Shown piece by piece: positions 33,830 to 36,012 of a stretch of DNA of 36,012 nt. Location of the stretch: the IMG/VR virus record IMGVR_UViG_3300025889_020517, positions 1 to 36,012 of that record; one strand, written 5' to 3'. Every line of letters starts with the position of its first letter. Position 1 is the stretch's first letter. This DNA is from a virus. Below the pieces are notes generated by a model, which was given only the letters and a program-made list of their open reading frames with translations, was not told the DNA's origin and did no database searches. Made by a program: the position numbers and the translations under genes.

Positions 33830-33967
33830 ATGGCTAAAGGACAAACAACCGCTATAAAATTAGAAAAACCAAAAGTATCAAGACCAGGCATCCACGCTAA
33901 AACAAAAACGTCCCAACTTAAGTCAAGTAAAAATTATACTAAACAATATAGAGGACAAGGACGATAA
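33830..33967 (+). CDS. Very small, highly basic protein (45 aa)
   Basis: ATG at 33830 follows the lysin stop directly (TAAATGG), 45 codons to TAA at 33965-33967. MAKGQTTAIKLEKPKVSR, then PGIHAKTKTSQLKSSKNY and a QYRGQGR end give a net strongly positive, disordered-looking peptide. The pattern MxKGxTTAIKLxKPK, RPGxHAK and YRGQG is one I recognise in small proteins of T4-like phages, where it is conserved but unassigned. It may bind nucleic acid. Confidence 0.6.
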   Translation: MAKGQTTAIKLEKPKVSRPGIHAKTKTSQLKSSKNYTKQYRGQGR

Positions 33968-34086
33968 TGGCACAATCAGCTAAAAAACGTATTAAGTTTA
34001 CTAGTAAACCTAAAAGTAAAAGCAGCAGTGCTAAGCAGGCTGCTCGTATAAAATCTAACACAGAAATCCTAAATAAATTAAAATGA
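33967..34086 (+). CDS. Tiny basic protein (39 aa)
   Basis: ATG at 33967 shares one base with the preceding stop (TAATG) and its TGA overlaps the lipoprotein start by 4 nt. The sequence is Lys/Ser rich (AQSAKKRIKFTSKPKSKSS) with a helical tail (TEILNKLK). No family recognised. Like its upstream neighbour it could bind nucleic acid; confidence rests on the perfect overlaps. Confidence 0.5.
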   Translation: MAQSAKKRIKFTSKPKSKSSSAKQAARIKSNTEILNKLK

Positions 34087-34772
34087 AAAAAATGTTATTC
34101 GCAATGGTTGCAGCTGCAATGTTATTCAGCTGTTCTAAACCACACCCTGAAAAAAATATCCTACAAATCCACCAAGGTGCTTACGCATTCTGTGGAGCAT
34201 CAGGAGCAGTCCCAACAGGTAAAAAGATTATTGTTCAAGGAGTAGAGTATGACGAGGGTTGTGCTATTTGTCCTGTATTAACTGGTCCTTCAATTGCTAA
34301 TTTAGCTATGGAAGGTGTAAGTGGAACTTGGGGCAAATTCTATGTTAAAGACAATCCACAAACACCAGACGGAACTGATCAAACAGTATGGTCATTCTTT
34401 TGGTATTTTGATTCAACAACAGTTGTACCACAATTCAACCCTGAAACACAAGGTTGGGAATGGATGACTCCAAACAACAGAGCATTTATTGTAAACACAG
34501 ATTCAGCAAGCACAAGCATGAGTAACATGTTTGCTATGCCTGGTCGTATCATTGACACATTAGATAATGGTATTATTTTAGCTGAATGTTTTGGTCCGCT
34601 CAATGAAGCAGCTGTTCCATTACGTAAAGCAATCCCTGTAAAATCAGGTATGAAATCAATTACTGCAGCTAAAAAAGGTGCTCCATACCCAGTTGGAACA
34701 CCTATCCCAGTAATGGGTGTAAAGGAAGATGGATGTCCTTGTCCATTTACTGATCCTTGTATTTGCCCTTAA
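34083..34772 (+). CDS. Probable lipoprotein with Cys-rich tail
   Basis: 229 residues. MKKMLFAMVAAAMLFSC is a signal peptide with lipobox LFSC (C17), directing Lgt/LspA processing and membrane anchoring; Ser-Lys follows. The mature part has CGASGAVPTG, YDEGCAICPVLTGPSIANLA, then FFWYFDSTTVVPQF and a C-terminal cluster CPCPFTDPCICP. The cysteines suggest disulphide or metal-binding in the envelope. No enzymatic family is recognised. Between the lysin and holin-like gene it may be a spanin-type or superinfection-exclusion protein; that is inference. Confidence 0.65.
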   Translation: MKKMLFAMVAAAMLFSCSKPHPEKNILQIHQGAYAFCGASGAVPTGKKIIVQGVEYDEGCAICPVLTGPSIANLAMEGVSGTWGKFYVKDNPQTPDGTDQTVWSFFWYFDSTTVVPQFNPETQGWEWMTPNNRAFIVNTDSASTSMSNMFAMPGRIIDTLDNGIILAECFGPLNEAAVPLRKAIPVKSGMKSITAAKKGAPYPVGTPIPVMGVKEDGCPCPFTDPCICP

Positions 34773-34782
34773 TAAATAAACT

Positions 34783-34998
34783 GTGACTGAAGTAAGGCAT
34801 AGAATCATTCTAAGTATTGTTATAGTATTAAGTTTCTTATTTACTATACACGCTATTAGTTTAGCTATGCATTATCAATCCACAGTAGATAGTGAATGGA
34901 AAGAATTACTTCTCCTAGTTTTAGGTGCTATGATCGGTAATTTTACTAAAGTTGTAGATTATTGGTTTAACGCACACAAAAAAGAAAAAGATGAGTGA
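34783..34998 (+). CDS. Two-TM holin-like protein
   Basis: 71 residues from a GTG at 34783. Two clear membrane segments, IILSIVIVLSFLFTIHAISL (~8-27) and ELLLLVLGAMIGNFTKVVDY (~40-59), and a charged C-terminal tail (AHKKEKDE) give the topology of class II or pinholin-type proteins. The lysin at 33284 and lipoprotein at 34083 lie upstream, so a lysis role is plausible. No holin-specific motif is known to be diagnostic, so the call is from topology and context. It overlaps the next gene by 8 nt. Confidence 0.55.
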   Translation: MTEVRHRIILSIVIVLSFLFTIHAISLAMHYQSTVDSEWKELLLLVLGAMIGNFTKVVDYWFNAHKKEKDE

Positions 34999-35821
34999 AG
35001 AAGTAAACGTAAGCGTAGGTAACGATAACGCTGGAGCATCTGCAGGAGCATCTGCTGGAACTGAAGTAACAGATACATCAGTAAGTGCTGGTGTAGAAGC
35101 AGGAGCCGAGGTTCATGCTGGAGTAGAAAATACAAATCAAGTTGGTGATGTAACCATCTCACAAGAAGCTCATGCTGAAGCTGAGGTTCATGCTGAAGCT
35201 GGAGCCGATGCTGGTTGGGATGGTAGAAATGCTTCCGTTAACGCTGGTGCTGAAGTTGGAACATCGGTAGAAGTTGGAGCATCTAATTCAGTAGAATATG
35301 GTAACGTAACCAACACAACTGAAGTTCACGCCGGAGCTCAAGCAAGTGCTGGAGTAGGAGCAGGTGGACAAATTGGTATGGATGGTGCTGAAGGTCATGC
35401 TGGTGCAATGGCTGGAGCATCTGTAGGTGTTGGAGCTTCTACTGGAGTATACGACAAAGATGGTAATGGAGCTCAAGCAGGTGCTGGTGTATCCGTTGGA
35501 GCACAAGTAGGTGCTGAAGTAGGCGGAGGCGCTACTATGGATAATGGTGTTGCAACCGTTGGAGTAGATGGTAAAGTTGCCTTATTAGCCGGGGTTGATG
35601 TAGATGCTTCAGTTAGCGTTGATACTAAACCAGCTCAAGAAGCAGTCGTTGATACAGCAAACACCGTAGCTAAAGAAACTACCAAGGTAGTAGATAAAGT
35701 AGCAGAACCTGTAAACAATGCCGGTAACGCAGTTGTAGGAGGAGCTAAAGATGCCGGTAATGCGGTAGTTGGTGGAGCTAAGGATACTGGTAAAAAAATG
35801 AAAAAAGCATTTAAGTTCTAA
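34991..35821 (+). CDS. Ala/Gly/Val-rich repetitive protein
   Basis: 276 residues, low complexity: alternating small and branched residues such as VHAGVENTNQ, AHAEAEVHAEAGADAG, SVGVGASTGVYDKDGNG and AQAGAGVSVGAQVGAEVGGG. The two-residue period, with Ala/Gly/Ser alternating with Val/Glu/His, suggests a beta-solenoid, fibre or gel-like structure. The C-terminal 60 residues switch to helical 11-mers (NAVVGGAKDAG twice) and end with basic KKMKKAFKF, like LEA-type repeats. No signal peptide. Possible decoration, tail-fibre-associated or membrane-interacting protein; function unknown. Composition is GC-richer than neighbours. Confidence 0.65.
   Translation: MSEEVNVSVGNDNAGASAGASAGTEVTDTSVSAGVEAGAEVHAGVENTNQVGDVTISQEAHAEAEVHAEAGADAGWDGRNASVNAGAEVGTSVEVGASNSVEYGNVTNTTEVHAGAQASAGVGAGGQIGMDGAEGHAGAMAGASVGVGASTGVYDKDGNGAQAGAGVSVGAQVGAEVGGGATMDNGVATVGVDGKVALLAGVDVDASVSVDTKPAQEAVVDTANTVAKETTKVVDKVAEPVNNAGNAVVGGAKDAGNAVVGGAKDTGKKMKKAFKF
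35726..35791 (+). repeat. Tandem 33-bp repeat, two copies, within the Ala/Gly protein gene
   Basis: Two consecutive 33-bp units (35726-35758 and 35759-35791) encode NAVVGGAKDAG then NAVVGGAKDTG, with synonymous differences (AAC/AAT, GCA/GCG, GTT/GTA). The silent divergence shows selection for the peptide and an older duplication. Confidence 0.8.
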
Positions 35822-35950
35822 ATGATACAAGTACTAGAAGCAGCAGCAAGTATAGCAGTCCTAATTTGGGCGTGCTATACACTGCTCTTCTCCGTATATT
35901 CATGTTCTAATCCAAAAAAGTGTAATAAAAATTGTAAATGTTATGAGTAA
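35822..35950 (+). CDS. Small membrane peptide with Cys-rich tail (42 aa)
   Basis: ATG at 35822 follows the preceding TAA directly; 42 codons to TAA at 35948-35950. One TM helix (AASIAVLIWACYTLLFSVYS) is followed by a CSNPKKCNKNCKCYE tail with four Cys. Topology suggests N-out or N-in single-pass with a disulphide or metal-binding knot. Next to the lysin, lipoprotein and holin-like genes it may be part of the lysis set. It overlaps the next ORF by 8 nt. Confidence 0.5.
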   Translation: MIQVLEAAASIAVLIWACYTLLFSVYSCSNPKKCNKNCKCYE

Positions 35951-36012
35951 AATGTCAGCTAAGACGCGTTATGAAGCATTCATGGAGTGGCATAAATGGG
36001 CACAACACAAGT
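35943..36012 (+). CDS. Start of a gene running off the right edge
   Basis: ATG at 35943 overlaps the preceding stop by 8 nt and the frame is open to the window end: MSKMSAKTRYEAFMEWHKWA then QHK. Too short to classify; tryptophan/histidine-bearing basic N-terminus only. Confidence 0.45.
   Translation, partial: MSKMSAKTRYEAFMEWHKWAQHK

Noticed and set aside
34959-35830. Minus-strand frames opposite the Ala/Gly protein
   Set aside because: Low-complexity mirror of the repetitive + gene (Leu/Ser rich), no features.

Overview
The window is a densely packed, AT-rich stretch of a tailed-phage genome. Every supported gene is on the + strand, most neighbours overlap by 1-26 nt or are a few nt apart, and no tRNA, integrase or CRISPR is visible. 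The split family B DNA polymerase, sliding clamp (gp45-like), clamp loader pair (gp44/gp62-like) and gp31-like GroES indicate a T4-like (Straboviridae/Kyanoviridae-type) myovirus. Several features point to a Bacteroidota (flavobacterial-type) host: a DUF2452 protein, two TTG-N20-TATATTTA promoters of the Bacteroidota sigma-A type, start codons with A/T-rich leaders and little Shine-Dalgarno, and a lipoprotein signal. The host call is inference.

Layout. 1-888: 3' end of a GTP cyclohydrolase I gene and a MazG-like pyrophosphohydrolase. 885-4502: DNA polymerase in two ORFs, broken between motifs B and C by three small genes. 4505-8434: two NodU/TobZ-type carbamoyltransferases around a gene whose start resembles the leading domain of autotransporter heptosyltransferases. 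8431-14579: replisome and chaperones (clamp, Hsp20, GroES, GroEL, clamp loader large and small subunits, Nmad1/DUF1599). 14581-31239: a long glycan island with seven likely or possible glycosyltransferases, a RecB/Cas4-like nuclease, an RHH protein, an RmlC-like epimerase, a split TPP-dependent enzyme, a DegT-fold protein with His in place of the PLP lysine, SDR enzymes, a GDP-mannose 4,6-dehydratase and an HldE-type sugar kinase. 31241-33273: a promoter and small phage proteins. 33284-36012: a glucosaminidase-like lysin, small basic proteins, a lipoprotein, a two-TM holin-like protein, an Ala/Gly/Val repeat protein and a Cys-rich membrane peptide.

How it may work together. The replication genes form a T4-type holoenzyme. 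The sugar genes read as a near self-contained nucleotide-sugar pathway: GDP-mannose 4,6-dehydration, ColD-like 3-deoxygenation, reduction/epimerisation by a GDP-fucose-synthase-like SDR, and a GT10-like transferase. That set would suit GDP-colitose or a relative. A PDH-E1-like TPP pair directly upstream of the dehydratase could add a two-carbon branch. The carbamoyltransferases could cap the product. Targets could be virion proteins, phage DNA or the host surface; the sequence does not decide among these.
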